From: Phycisphaerae bacterium
GTDB taxonomy: Bacteria; Planctomycetota; Phycisphaerae; UBA1845; UTPLA1
Direction: 5' to 3'
DNA: 64,000 bases
NCBI GenBank assembly: GCA_019636475.1
Contig: JAHBXN010000001.1
Span: forward strand, 248,001-312,000
Positions 18,927 through 28,000 of the stretch are shown piece by piece. A program made the translations under genes and the position numbers. Position 1 is the stretch's first letter; each line of letters starts with the position of its first letter. The notes under the pieces are model-generated. The model did not search any database. It saw only the letters and a program-made list of their open reading frames with translations, and was not told the DNA's origin.

Positions 18927-19739
18927 TCACTGTTCTTCGCCGGAATCCGCAAGAGGTGAGAAGTGCATCCGGTATGCGACGGCGACGCCACGGATGCACA
19001 AATCAGGAACGATGCGGTCGATTATCTCGGCATGTCGCCCGATCAGTTCGGCGTTGCCGCCGCAGGCGACGAGATCGGGCCAGGATTTCAGCTCTGTTGC
19101 GTAGCGTTCGGTAATTTCACGAAGCCCACCGACAACTCCGTACACAATGCCCTGGCGGATGGCCTCGGTTGTTGATCCGCCGTAGGTACCTTCCGGCGAT
19201 TCAATCGTGACGCGCGGCAGTTGTGCCGTATGTTCATTCAGTGACCGCGCCTGGAGATCCAGTCCCGGCAGAATCGCCCCACCCATGAACGCGCCCTCGT
19301 CATTGACGCAGTCGATGGTGATCGCCGTGCCGAAGCTGGCCACGACGCAGGCATGCTTCAACGTGTCATACGCGGCAGCAGCGGCGCAGACCCGGTCGAT
19401 ACCAACCGATTCGGGGGATTCGACTGCAAGCGACAACGGCCGATGGAGGTCCTCCCCGACGATGAGCAACGGAGACTGAAGCAGATCCTCGATGGGTCCG
19501 CGCAGTCGCTCCAGCACCGCCGGGACCACCGACACACCAGCCACAGCTCTCAATCGATCCGGAGGAAGCGCGTTCCATGCGGCTTCGGCCGCATTCAGAA
19601 CGGCCTCAATCTCGTCATGGCTGAATCGTTCGTGGGAGAAAATCTGCCCCGCGACCGAAGTGGCCACGGAGATGTGCGAATTTCCGATTTCAATGATGAG
19701 CAGCGATGCGCCGGCTCGTGGGTCATTCAATACGCTCAC
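18927..19739 (-). CDS. coaX: Type III pantothenate kinase
   Basis: Phosphorylates pantothenate in the first step of CoA synthesis. 270 residues, normal size. The fold is that of ASKHA type III kinases: IIEIGNSH near residue 15 (usually DxGN; here Glu replaces the first Asp), GIDRVCAAAAAY near 115, the SFGTAITIDCV signature near 135, and GGAILPGLDLQARSL near 155. A further VACGGNAEL motif is near 225. The unusual Glu in the first phosphate motif is conservative. It is first in a run with the MnmE-like and RlmI-like genes. Confidence 0.9.
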   Translation of the reverse strand: MSVLNDPRAGASLLIIEIGNSHISVATSVAGQIFSHERFSHDEIEAVLNAAEAAWNALPPDRLRAVAGVSVVPAVLERLRGPIEDLLQSPLLIVGEDLHRPLSLAVESPESVGIDRVCAAAAAYDTLKHACVVASFGTAITIDCVNDEGAFMGGAILPGLDLQARSLNEHTAQLPRVTIESPEGTYGGSTTEAIRQGIVYGVVGGLREITERYATELKSWPDLVACGGNAELIGRHAEIIDRIVPDLCIRGVAVAYRMHFSPLADSGEEQ

Positions 19740-19852
19740 GCGGTGTCTCCTGCGTCAGACCGTCGCGAGGCGGGTCGCTGATCGCGGAGGGGTCTTCAGT
19801 CCAGTTTGAAGATTATATCGGGACGCGGGAATAGGGCACACGTGGGTCAGGT

Positions 19853-19965
19853 TATAGTGGATGAGGTCATCACGACCTCGCTTTCCTCTCTCCTTTCTGC
19901 GCCCCGGGAACCATGCCTGGGAAACGCAGTTTCGCCCCGTTACCCGACGGGGCGAACTTTTTTTT
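19853..19965 (+). ncRNA. Candidate structured RNA ending in a strong terminator
   Basis: A plus-strand stretch without an open frame holds three successive hairpins. They are GAGGTC-N5-GACCTC (19863-19879), CTGCG...CGCAG (19897-19929) with an inner CCC.GG/CC.GGG helix, and a perfect ten-base stem (19931-19940 with 19947-19956, loop TACCCG) followed by C and eight Ts. The last is a textbook Rho-independent terminator for plus-strand transcription, but no plus-strand gene precedes it; both neighbours are on the minus strand. A TATAGT at 19853-19858 may mark a start region but lacks a -35 match. It does not match 6S, SRP or tmRNA by eye. The alternative is a leftover or antisense transcript against the coaX leader. 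Confidence 0.4.
19931..19965 (+). terminator. Strong Rho-independent terminator without an upstream plus-strand gene
   Basis: Stem of ten perfect base pairs (TTCGCCCCGT with ACGGGGCGAA), loop of six and an eight-T tail. On the minus strand there is no T-run after the stem, so it works in the plus direction. It lies eight bases from the stop codon of the minus-strand Hpt gene. Confidence 0.8.
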
Positions 19966-19972
19966 GCCCACG

Positions 19973-20332
19973 TCAATCGCGAATACGACTCCGCGAGTCA
20001 ATGCCCTCCCGGATGCGGTCTGTCAGCGAGCGAAGCTCGGCAAGTTGGGTTTCGAGCGACTTGACCATCCCTTCCCGAGCAGACCGCTCGATCGCCGAGG
20101 CGTACGCAACCAGCTCCGGATAACCATGACCACCGCCGGACAGAGCGAGGGCGCGGGCCGATTCGATCAGTTGATCAAAAGCCGACTGATCCAGCGCATC
20201 CTGCAATTCCTGAATCGTCTGGGGTAATGCCCGCGCGAACATGTCAACGACATCCCAAAGCTCGGGGCATTCCGCGAGGATGTTCGAAAACTGTGGATCG
20301 GACTGACTGGATTGGGGGTTCGAGTCGCTCAT
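19973..20332 (-). CDS. Hpt-fold protein lacking the phospho-accepting histidine
   Basis: 119 residues, all helical, with the spacing of single-domain Hpt proteins common in planctomycetes: an N-terminal helix (LWDVVDMFARALPQTIQELQ), then ARALALSGGGHGYPEL near residues 60-75, then AYASAIERSAREG. The family motif would be HxLKGxxGxYGYPE; here Arg stands at the His position and Ala at the Lys position. Phosphotransfer as in ordinary Hpt proteins therefore looks impossible. It could bind a receiver domain without taking phosphate, as histidine-less Hpt-like proteins do in some systems. That role is inference. No partner receiver gene is adjacent. Confidence 0.65.
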   Translation of the reverse strand: MSDSNPQSSQSDPQFSNILAECPELWDVVDMFARALPQTIQELQDALDQSAFDQLIESARALALSGGGHGYPELVAYASAIERSAREGMVKSLETQLAELRSLTDRIREGIDSRSRIRD

Positions 20333-20529
20333 CGGTCACCTCTCATTGGTCATCATCGAAAGCCGAACCAGGCCGCTTGAACCCCGTTCAGCCGAGGCCC
20401 GATAAGCACGCCTCGGGACCGGAGCCAGATTGCCGGTTCGAGCATCCGCTTCGGACGGCAGCCCGAGTCCCTGTCGATCCGCATGGCTTGCCGCTACTAT
20501 CCGTCCCGCCAGAACAAAGGAGTGGATGA

Positions 20530-21303
20530 ATGGCGACAATCAAGACCCCCGTAAAGAAGAAAACCGCTGCCCGATCCGCATTGCGCAAGCGGGTTTACCG
20601 GCGCGTTCTGTTAAAAATCTCCGGTGAAGGCTTCGCTTCGAGTCACGGCGATTTCGGCATCGACGGCGAAGCGGTCCGACGGATCGCGGCCGAGATCATC
20701 GCGGTTCGCGAACTGGGCGTGGATGTGGCGGTGGTGGTTGGCGGCGGCAATTTTATCCGCGGCACCACGCTAGCCTCGCAGGCCCGAATCCAGGAAGCGA
20801 CGGCCCATTACATGGGCATGCTGGGAACAGTCATTAACGCGCTGGCCTTGCAGGACGTTCTCGAAGACCTCGGTCAGCCGACGCGTGTGCAATCGTCGAT
20901 CGCAATCCACAGCGCCTGCGAGAATTTCATTCGACGTCGCTGCATCCGCCACCTTGAGAAAGGGCGCGTCGTCATCCTGGCGGCGGGCACCGGCCGGCCG
21001 TTCGTCACGACCGACACCGCGGCCGCGCTCGCATCGGTGGAGATCGGAGCGGACATCCTGTTCAAGGCAACCAAGGTTGACGGCGTGTACACCACCGACC
21101 CCAAAAAGGACAAACGTGCCGAGTTTCTTCCGACACTCACTTATAATCAGGTGATTGACAAACGATTGAAGGTCATGGACGTGTCGGCCGTCGACATGTG
21201 CCAGCGGCATGGCGTGCCGATCAAAGTGTTCAACCTGATGACGCCGGGGAACATGCGTCGCGCCGTGATGGGTCAGAATGTTGGAACGCTGATCGGCGAA
21301 TAG
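20530..21303 (+). CDS. pyrH: UMP kinase
   Basis: Phosphorylates UMP to UDP, essential for pyrimidine nucleotide synthesis. 257 residues; the first about 20 are a basic extension (TPVKKKTAARSALRKR) before the usual RVLLKISGEGF start. The family signatures follow: VVVGGGNFIRG near 75, YMGMLGTVINALALQ near 97, AAGTGRPFVTTDTAAALA near 155, and FKATKVDGVYTTDPK near 180. AAAGGAG lies 8 bases before the ATG. Gene pyrH is often next to tsf or frr in bacteria; here it is followed by rlmN instead. Confidence 0.96.
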   Translation: MATIKTPVKKKTAARSALRKRVYRRVLLKISGEGFASSHGDFGIDGEAVRRIAAEIIAVRELGVDVAVVVGGGNFIRGTTLASQARIQEATAHYMGMLGTVINALALQDVLEDLGQPTRVQSSIAIHSACENFIRRRCIRHLEKGRVVILAAGTGRPFVTTDTAAALASVEIGADILFKATKVDGVYTTDPKKDKRAEFLPTLTYNQVIDKRLKVMDVSAVDMCQRHGVPIKVFNLMTPGNMRRAVMGQNVGTLIGE

Positions 21304-21324
21304 GACGCAAGTTCCGCGATAACC

Positions 21325-22455
21325 ATGTCTGATACTCCCAGTCCATCCAGTCGCCGGCATCTGCTCTCAATGTCGCTGCCGGAATTGGTTCGCGATTTTG
21401 AAGCGATCGGCGAACCCGCGTACCGCGCGACGCAGGTCATGCAGTGGATTTACGAGCGCGGCGCAACTTCATTTGAGGCGATGACGAACCTGTCGAAGCA
21501 ACTCCGCTCCGCAATGGCCGATCGATTTGTCCTGTTCACCTCTGAGATCACACGACGGGCGGCATCCAGCGATGGAACAGTCAAGCTGCTGCTGCAGTGG
21601 GAGGATTCCCAGACCAGTGAATGCGTGATGCTCCCATCGGAGCACCACATCACGGGCTGCATCAGCTCGCAAGTGGGCTGTCCAGTCGGGTGTCGTTTCT
21701 GCGCCAGTGGTCTGGACGGCCTGAAGCGGAATCTGACGTCCGGCGAAATCGTGGAGCAGGTGCTGCGCGTCGCCGCCGAGGCCGCGACAGCGGGCGGCCG
21801 ATTGTCCAATCTGGTGTTCATGGGATTAGGCGAACCGCTCGCCAATTACCAGAACGTGATCTCGGCGGTTTATACAATCAACGCTCCGTGGGGGCCGAAC
21901 ATCGGCGCAAGAAAAATAACGATCAGCACGGTCGGACTGCCCAAGCAGATTCGCAAGCTGGCGGACGAGGGACTCCAATTGAATCTCGCGTTATCGCTGC
22001 ACGCGCCCAATGACGAGTTGCGGCAGCAGTTGATCCCCTGGGCGGAAAAGATCACGATCCGTGAACTGGTGGATGCCTGCCGCTACTACTTCAACCAGAC
22101 CGGCCGCGAAATCACGCTTGAATACGCACTGCTCCACGGCACGAACGATTCGCCCTCCCATGCCCGCGAGCTCGCTCAATTCGCCCGGCAACTCCGGTGC
22201 AATGTCAACCTGCTGCGGTACAATCCGGTTGAGCCGCTTCCCTATCGACGGCCGTCGAGTGAAGACGCATTCACCTTTCAGCAGGCGCTGCGTAAGCACG
22301 GAGTCAACGCGCACATTCGCAAGTCACGCGGCCTGGATATTGACGCCGCTTGCGGGCAACTGCGCCGCAAGGCGATGATGAATGCAGATTCCGCCGATGC
22401 AGTCGCCGATGCGCGCGCGACCATCGAAATCAACATCGATCGCAAGGACGAATAG
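21325..22455 (+). CDS. rlmN: Dual-specificity RNA methyltransferase RlmN
   Basis: Radical-SAM enzyme that makes C2-methyladenosine at position 2503 in 23S rRNA and position 37 in some tRNAs. 376 residues. The radical SAM cluster motif is CPVGCRFCASG (CxxxCxxC, about residues 118-128). The substrate-loop cysteine appears in the late segment (AACGQLRRK, near 350), consistent with the methyl-Cys of the family. Other landmarks are the N-terminal YRATQVMQWIYERG and GLGEPLANYQNV. It begins 21 bases after pyrH and probably shares its transcript. Confidence 0.96.
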   Translation: MSDTPSPSSRRHLLSMSLPELVRDFEAIGEPAYRATQVMQWIYERGATSFEAMTNLSKQLRSAMADRFVLFTSEITRRAASSDGTVKLLLQWEDSQTSECVMLPSEHHITGCISSQVGCPVGCRFCASGLDGLKRNLTSGEIVEQVLRVAAEAATAGGRLSNLVFMGLGEPLANYQNVISAVYTINAPWGPNIGARKITISTVGLPKQIRKLADEGLQLNLALSLHAPNDELRQQLIPWAEKITIRELVDACRYYFNQTGREITLEYALLHGTNDSPSHARELAQFARQLRCNVNLLRYNPVEPLPYRRPSSEDAFTFQQALRKHGVNAHIRKSRGLDIDAACGQLRRKAMMNADSADAVADARATIEINIDRKDE

Positions 22456-22584
22456 GATCGGCCGGAAGTTGAATTTGTCGAAATTCGGATGCGAGGCCCA
22501 TTGGGCGCGAACGGAGGATGCGAATCCCGGCGTGCCCGGCCCGTCAAAGTCATGGCATGATTCCCGTTGACTCGGTGCACGGCG

Positions 22585-23661
22585 ATGGACACGCGCCGCT
22601 TCCACAAACTCCTGTATGAGGCGACTGTTCGGCTCCTGCCGCGCGAGGCAGCCGTTGTCTGCGCCGTGTCGGGCGGCTGCGATTCGATCGCCCTGCTTCA
22701 CGGACTTTTCCGGATGAACCAGCTTCGTAAATGCGGACTGCATCTGTGCGTCGCGCATCTGGATCATCATCTGCCGCCAGGCAGCTCCGCGCAGATGGCG
22801 GAGTTCACGCATCGAAACGCGGCCGGGCTGGGGCTTCCGTTCTACGAGGAGCGGATCGACGTGCCGGCACGATCGGCGTCGACGGGCGAATCGTTCGAGG
22901 AGGCCGGACGAAAGGCCCGTTATGAATTCTTCGAACGTGCGGCCGATCAGTTCAATGCGAAATTCGTAGCGGTCGCCCACCAGGCGGACGATCAGGCCGA
23001 GACAGTGCTGCACCGTATCCTCCGTGGCACAAGCCTGAAAGGGCTTGCGGGCATGTCCGAATCGCGTCGCCTCCGGCCCGACCGTGAGATTCGGATTGTT
23101 CGTCCGATGCTCTCGCTGAGACGATCGGACGTGACCGACTATCTGCACCGGCGCGACATTCCATTCATGCACGATCCGACGAATGATGACACAGCCGTGG
23201 CAACGCGCAATGTGCTGCGACACGCGCTACTCCCGGAAATTCGCCGATTGATCAACCCGAACGTGGACGGGGCCCTGACTCGTCTTGCGGCCCACGCCCG
23301 CCACGCGGCCGATTTCGTTTCCGAAACGGCCGCTGGACTGTTCGATGCCGCCGCGGCCTGCGCCGATTGCGACGCCATCACACTCCGTGCAGCCGCCTTG
23401 TCCGACGCATCGGCGGCGGTCCTGGGCGAAGTCGTTCTCATCGCGCTGCGTCGGTGCGGCGCGGGATTGAAGGCGGTCAGTGCGGAGCGAATTGAAGCGG
23501 TGACCCGGGCCGTCAGGCCAGAGATCGCGCATCGAATCGTCGAACTGCCGGACAGAATGATCGCGGAACGCCGCGGGAAATATCTGTTCATCAAGAGACG
23601 CCGACCGGAAGCCAGGCCTGATGCCACGATCGATACACCGGAGGTGCACCCGGTTCGATGA
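22585..23661 (+). CDS. tilS: tRNA(Ile)-lysidine synthase
   Basis: Modifies C34 of tRNA-Ile(CAU) to lysidine using ATP and lysine. The PP-loop is present as VSGGCDSIALLHGLF (SGGxDS, about residues 31-36), with LHLCVAHLDHHLPP following. The central part, HQADDQAETVLHRILRGTSLKGLAGM, is the family core. At about 358 residues it has a short C-terminal substrate domain. I chose the ATG at 22585; a TTG at 22567 is another possibility. The stop overlaps the next start as ATGA. Confidence 0.92.
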   Translation: MDTRRFHKLLYEATVRLLPREAAVVCAVSGGCDSIALLHGLFRMNQLRKCGLHLCVAHLDHHLPPGSSAQMAEFTHRNAAGLGLPFYEERIDVPARSASTGESFEEAGRKARYEFFERAADQFNAKFVAVAHQADDQAETVLHRILRGTSLKGLAGMSESRRLRPDREIRIVRPMLSLRRSDVTDYLHRRDIPFMHDPTNDDTAVATRNVLRHALLPEIRRLINPNVDGALTRLAAHARHAADFVSETAAGLFDAAAACADCDAITLRAAALSDASAAVLGEVVLIALRRCGAGLKAVSAERIEAVTRAVRPEIAHRIVELPDRMIAERRGKYLFIKRRRPEARPDATIDTPEVHPVR

Positions 23662-25055
23662 ACGTCAGCGACGCCATTGCGAGTGAGAACCTGCGGGCCG
23701 ATTGGGCATCGGCGAGCTATCGCAGGGGCCTTCGTATCGCGGTCGTTGCGGCGTGCATCGCTCGAATCGCGGTGCTCGCCTTTGCCGAACGGCGACCCGC
23801 GCGATTCGATTTTCCGGATTCTCATCGGTATGTGCAGGTTGCGCGGCACATCGCAGCCGGTCTGGGTCCGATCGATCATGAGCAATTGCGAAGCGGCACC
23901 GATCCGCTGTATCCATTTGTCCTGTCGGTAGCGCCGCTGGCCGGTTTCAACTCGGAAGACGCCATCCTGCGATTCGGCCGCATCTGCAATTCAATTTTCG
24001 GGATCGCATCGGTCCTGCTGCTCGCTGGTTTGGGACGGAGGATACTTGGCGAGCGGGTCGGCCTGATTGCGGCGTTCATTCTCGCGCTCGATCCGATTCT
24101 CCTCTTTTTCAACGGATTGGTCCTGACCGAGTCGCTCTACATTCTCCTATTGCTGGCGAGTGTTTATTCGATGACTCGCTCCGCATTGCGCCGGACCGGC
24201 GAATCCGCCGCGTCGGTTCGCGCGGAACGGGACTGCATCGCATGGGCGATGCTCGCGGGAATCTGCATCGGTGCGGCGACACTGACCCGAAGCACCAACT
24301 TGTTCCTGCCGATCGCGCTTTGCCCGATTTTTCTCATCCTACTCACAAGGCGGCCCTTTCGATCGGCCGGGCTACCAGCGCTCGGCGCGACAACGGGCGG
24401 GCAGGCTCAAAACGGCCTGAACTTGCCTGTCGCAGGAATCCCGTACACCAACATGCGTAATCTGTCGGCAGTGGGCACATTCTTGGTTTGCAGTGTCCTT
24501 GTCCTGACGCCGACCATGATTCGCAACTATGGAATCTATGGCGCATTCGTCCCGACGCGAATCGGCGGCGGCGCAAGCCTCATGGAAGCGCTCGGACCGT
24601 GGGCCGATGGAGCTCCCGGGATGGATCGCATTCAGTATCCGCCATTCCCGCCGACTGCGGACGAACTCAAACGCGATCGTATCTGCCGTCAGGCCGCCAT
24701 TGACTGGGCTGCGGCGCATCCGGCGGATACAGTGCGGCTGGCTTTGGCAAAGCTCAAAAGAACGTGGTCGATTGAGATCAACGCATCTGGCTATACAACG
24801 CCTGTTCTGCGTGCGGCGTGCTGGTTGACCGTTGCACCCGAGTTTCTTCTGACGATCGTCGGAGTCGGGTTATTGCGGCGGCGGCCGGACCTGATCGCGT
24901 TATTGCTCGCACCCGCTGTCTACTTTAGTCTGGTGCATGTGGTATTCGTTGGTTCAGTACGCTATCGGCTTCCGGCGATGCCTTTTCTATTCCTCCTCGC
25001 CGCATCGGCCATCGCGGCGTTTCGGTCGGGCCGCCGGGTGGCACGCACCGGCTGA
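23658..25055 (+). CDS. Polytopic membrane glycosyltransferase-like protein (GT39/ArnT fold)
   Basis: 465 residues with about 10-12 predicted membrane helices. The first luminal loop holds DFPDSHRYVQVARHIAAGLG (residues about 50-69), the acidic DxxxY-type motif of the GT-C superfamily used with dolichyl or undecaprenyl-phosphate sugars. SGTDPLYPFVLSV and LNGLVLTESLYILLLL, with the second Glu, also fit. It would transfer a sugar to lipid or protein on the outer side of the membrane; donor and acceptor cannot be told. It is coupled to tilS by an ATGA overlap and lies 15 bases before the AsmA-like gene. Confidence 0.8.
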   Translation: MNVSDAIASENLRADWASASYRRGLRIAVVAACIARIAVLAFAERRPARFDFPDSHRYVQVARHIAAGLGPIDHEQLRSGTDPLYPFVLSVAPLAGFNSEDAILRFGRICNSIFGIASVLLLAGLGRRILGERVGLIAAFILALDPILLFFNGLVLTESLYILLLLASVYSMTRSALRRTGESAASVRAERDCIAWAMLAGICIGAATLTRSTNLFLPIALCPIFLILLTRRPFRSAGLPALGATTGGQAQNGLNLPVAGIPYTNMRNLSAVGTFLVCSVLVLTPTMIRNYGIYGAFVPTRIGGGASLMEALGPWADGAPGMDRIQYPPFPPTADELKRDRICRQAAIDWAAAHPADTVRLALAKLKRTWSIEINASGYTTPVLRAACWLTVAPEFLLTIVGVGLLRRRPDLIALLLAPAVYFSLVHVVFVGSVRYRLPAMPFLFLLAASAIAAFRSGRRVARTG

Positions 25056-25070
25056 TCGTTGCGAACGTTG

Positions 25071-28000
25071 ATGCCTCAGACATCATACAGACCATCCCGA
25101 CTGGAGCATTGGCGAAGATTCTTCGCGAGCACGACATTCCTGCGCCATCCGGTCTCCGTGGCCCGTGAGCGCATCGGAGCGGCCACGCTTGCCTTGCTTC
25201 TAACCGGCTTCGGCATTTATCTATTGACGACGCGTGACGCGGCAATTCGGCAGCGTGCGATTGACTTCATCAGAAAATCAACGCCGGGCGGACTCGAAAT
25301 CTCGGTCGGCAGCGCCAGCTTTGGTATGTTTGATGGCATTACGCTACACGATGTGCAGTTGGCCGTGCCCAGCGACGATCGACTTGATCCGACCGCGAAG
25401 GACTTTTCATCGCGTTTGATCTTCTCGTCGCCCGCGCTGAAACTCGTTCACAACCCCTGGCTGCTGATTCTTGGGAAACTGCGCGTCGAGCAGGTGACCG
25501 CCGTCGAGCCGACGATTTACCTGCGCCACAACGTCGATACGGGCCTTCGAAACTGGCAGCTCCTGACCGCCGAGAAAAAAAACGTCGGAGACCGCCGACA
25601 AACCTATCGACCGATCATCACGCTTCGGTCCGCGCGGGCGGTCGTGGTCGGCATCGATTCAACGGGAACCCGAGAAACTCGTGAGGAGCGGCTCGACGCG
25701 GATGTCCGGCCACACCCTCAAGCCGAAACCGGCTATTACATTGAGGTCCGTCGCTATTCGGAGCCCGTGGAACGGACCACGGTTTATTTCGATCCCGGCG
25801 AGCGGATGGTGGCAAACACGCCGTTTGTCGATGCCCGCACGATCCGCCTGCAACTTCCCAAAACCGCGCGCGATCTGTTCGATCGAATCGCGCTGCGCGG
25901 CGAGGTGCGACTTTCGCGGCTGCTTTATGACTCGCTCAGCCAGGAAAATCGAGACACCGAAATCGTTCTTCGCCGGGTGCAGTGCGATATCCCGCTGGCA
26001 ATTCTCGAGAGCGAGAAGCCAAAAGAACCCGCCGACGCCGGATCGCCGCCGACGAGCGATGAGAGCCTGGTGCACATGAATGATGTGCGCGGCTCGATCA
26101 CGATCATCGGTGATCGTTTTCATATGAACATAGCCGGACAAGTCAATAACGCCCCATGTCGCGTCCATGGAGAGCTTTGGAACACGACAGCCGACGAATT
26201 CAAGGATTTCGGAGTCAATGTCACCGTTGAAGCACGGGATCTTCCCGTACCCGAGGGCAAAGCGCGCAATCGGCTGCTCGCCGAGAATGCCCGAACGCCC
26301 GGAGCGCTGCGGAATTTTCTCGAGGACTACGGCCCGCACGGAAAGCTCAACGCCTACCTGAAATTTACGCGGCGTGCGAACCAGGCCGGCACGATGCGCA
26401 CGGACGGCTATGTCATACCGCTGGGCATGCGAGGCTCCGCAAAATGGTTCAAGTATCCGCTGGACGAGGTTCGTGGAACCATCCATTTCGCGGGAACGCA
26501 TGTGCGAATTGAAAATCTGCACGGGCGCCACGGTTGCGGGAGTGCCAACATCAATGCGCTCATTGACGTCCACACCTATTATCCTGATGTCGATCTGGAC
26601 ATCCAGGCCACATCCATCCCGCTTGACGCCAAACTCTTCGAGGCCCTGCCGGATCGCTACAAAAGCGTATTGCAGCGGTTCCGGCCGCGCGGAATGGCGC
26701 ATGTCAGGACACGGCTTCAACGCCCCGGCGTGTTACAGGATCAACCGAAGCCGAAATGGACTCAGTTGTTCACCATCGACCTGGTCGATGTCAGCGCATC
26801 GGTTCAGCCGCACCCGTATGTGCTTGAAAATATCCACGGCCGGCTTGAAGTGGATGGTGATCGCATTCAGATCAACCGCGTATCCGGCGATTCGAACGGC
26901 GCATCGATGGAGTTCGACGGTTATGCCATCGTCCCGGCCGACGGCGATCCGGAAATGGAAGTGCGCGTCGAGGCGACTGGCATTCGCATGGACGCCGAGT
27001 ATGTCGCATCAATGCCTTCGAAGATCGCAGCGGAACTTTCGCAGTTCCGCCCGGTCGGAGTCGTCGATCTTGTCGGCATCGTGTCCACGCACAAATCCGG
27101 CGGCGACATGCAGTGGGATCTTTCCGCGCAGCTTCAGGACGCGACAATCCAGTATGCACAGTTTCCCTATCTGCTCGAACATGCCGCCGGCGAACTCGAA
27201 ATCGACAACGATGGCGTGCGAATTCTCGAACTGAATGCAAGTCACGGCGCAGCCGCGATTCAGGCTTCAGGCGACGTCCGCCGCTCGACGCAGGGCGGCC
27301 GTGTGGTCGATCTCGATTTCAACGCCAGGGGCGTGCTGCTGGATGAGACGCTGCACGAATCGTTGCCGACGGGCCTGAAGGACATCTGGGCAATGCTCAA
27401 TCCGCATGGCAAGGTGCGCATTCGAACGCACATCCGAACAGAAACGGACGAGCTGAACAGCCGGCTACTCCATCGCACCGAAATCGAACTGATCGACGCG
27501 GCAATCCTCTTTCGACCTTTCCCGCTGCCATTGACCGCGGTCAACGGCAAGCTCATGGTCATCAACGACCGCGTTGAAATTGTGCAGCTTTCGGCCCGGT
27601 CCCAAGACGCGACGATTCAGATTCGTGGCGATTTTCAGTTCGGAGCGTCGGGACTTCAGGGCGTGCTGCGGATCGAAGCGCAGGATCTGTCCTTTGACGA
27701 GACCCTCGTTTCGGCATTGCCCACGGCGCTTCAGGAATTCGTCCGAGCCACCCAGGCGACCGGCCGATTCAACCTTTCACTTCTCCCGCTGCAATTCACG
27801 ACAGACGAAGAAGGCCGGCTTGAATGGCGTTTTTCCGGCGCCATGACGATGGCGGCGACCAACGCGAAGATCGGACTGAAATTGGAGAGTTTCAACGGAT
27901 GCATCACCGGGCAGGGGTTCGTTGCCGGCGATGGCAGCGTCGATCTGGATGCAAGAGTCTCCGCACAGACGGTCAAAATGGCCGGATGGCTGGTGAACGG

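Noticed and set aside
25659-26720. 353-codon minus-strand open frame
   Set aside because: Antisense to the AsmA-like gene, no ribosome-binding site and no recognisable fold.
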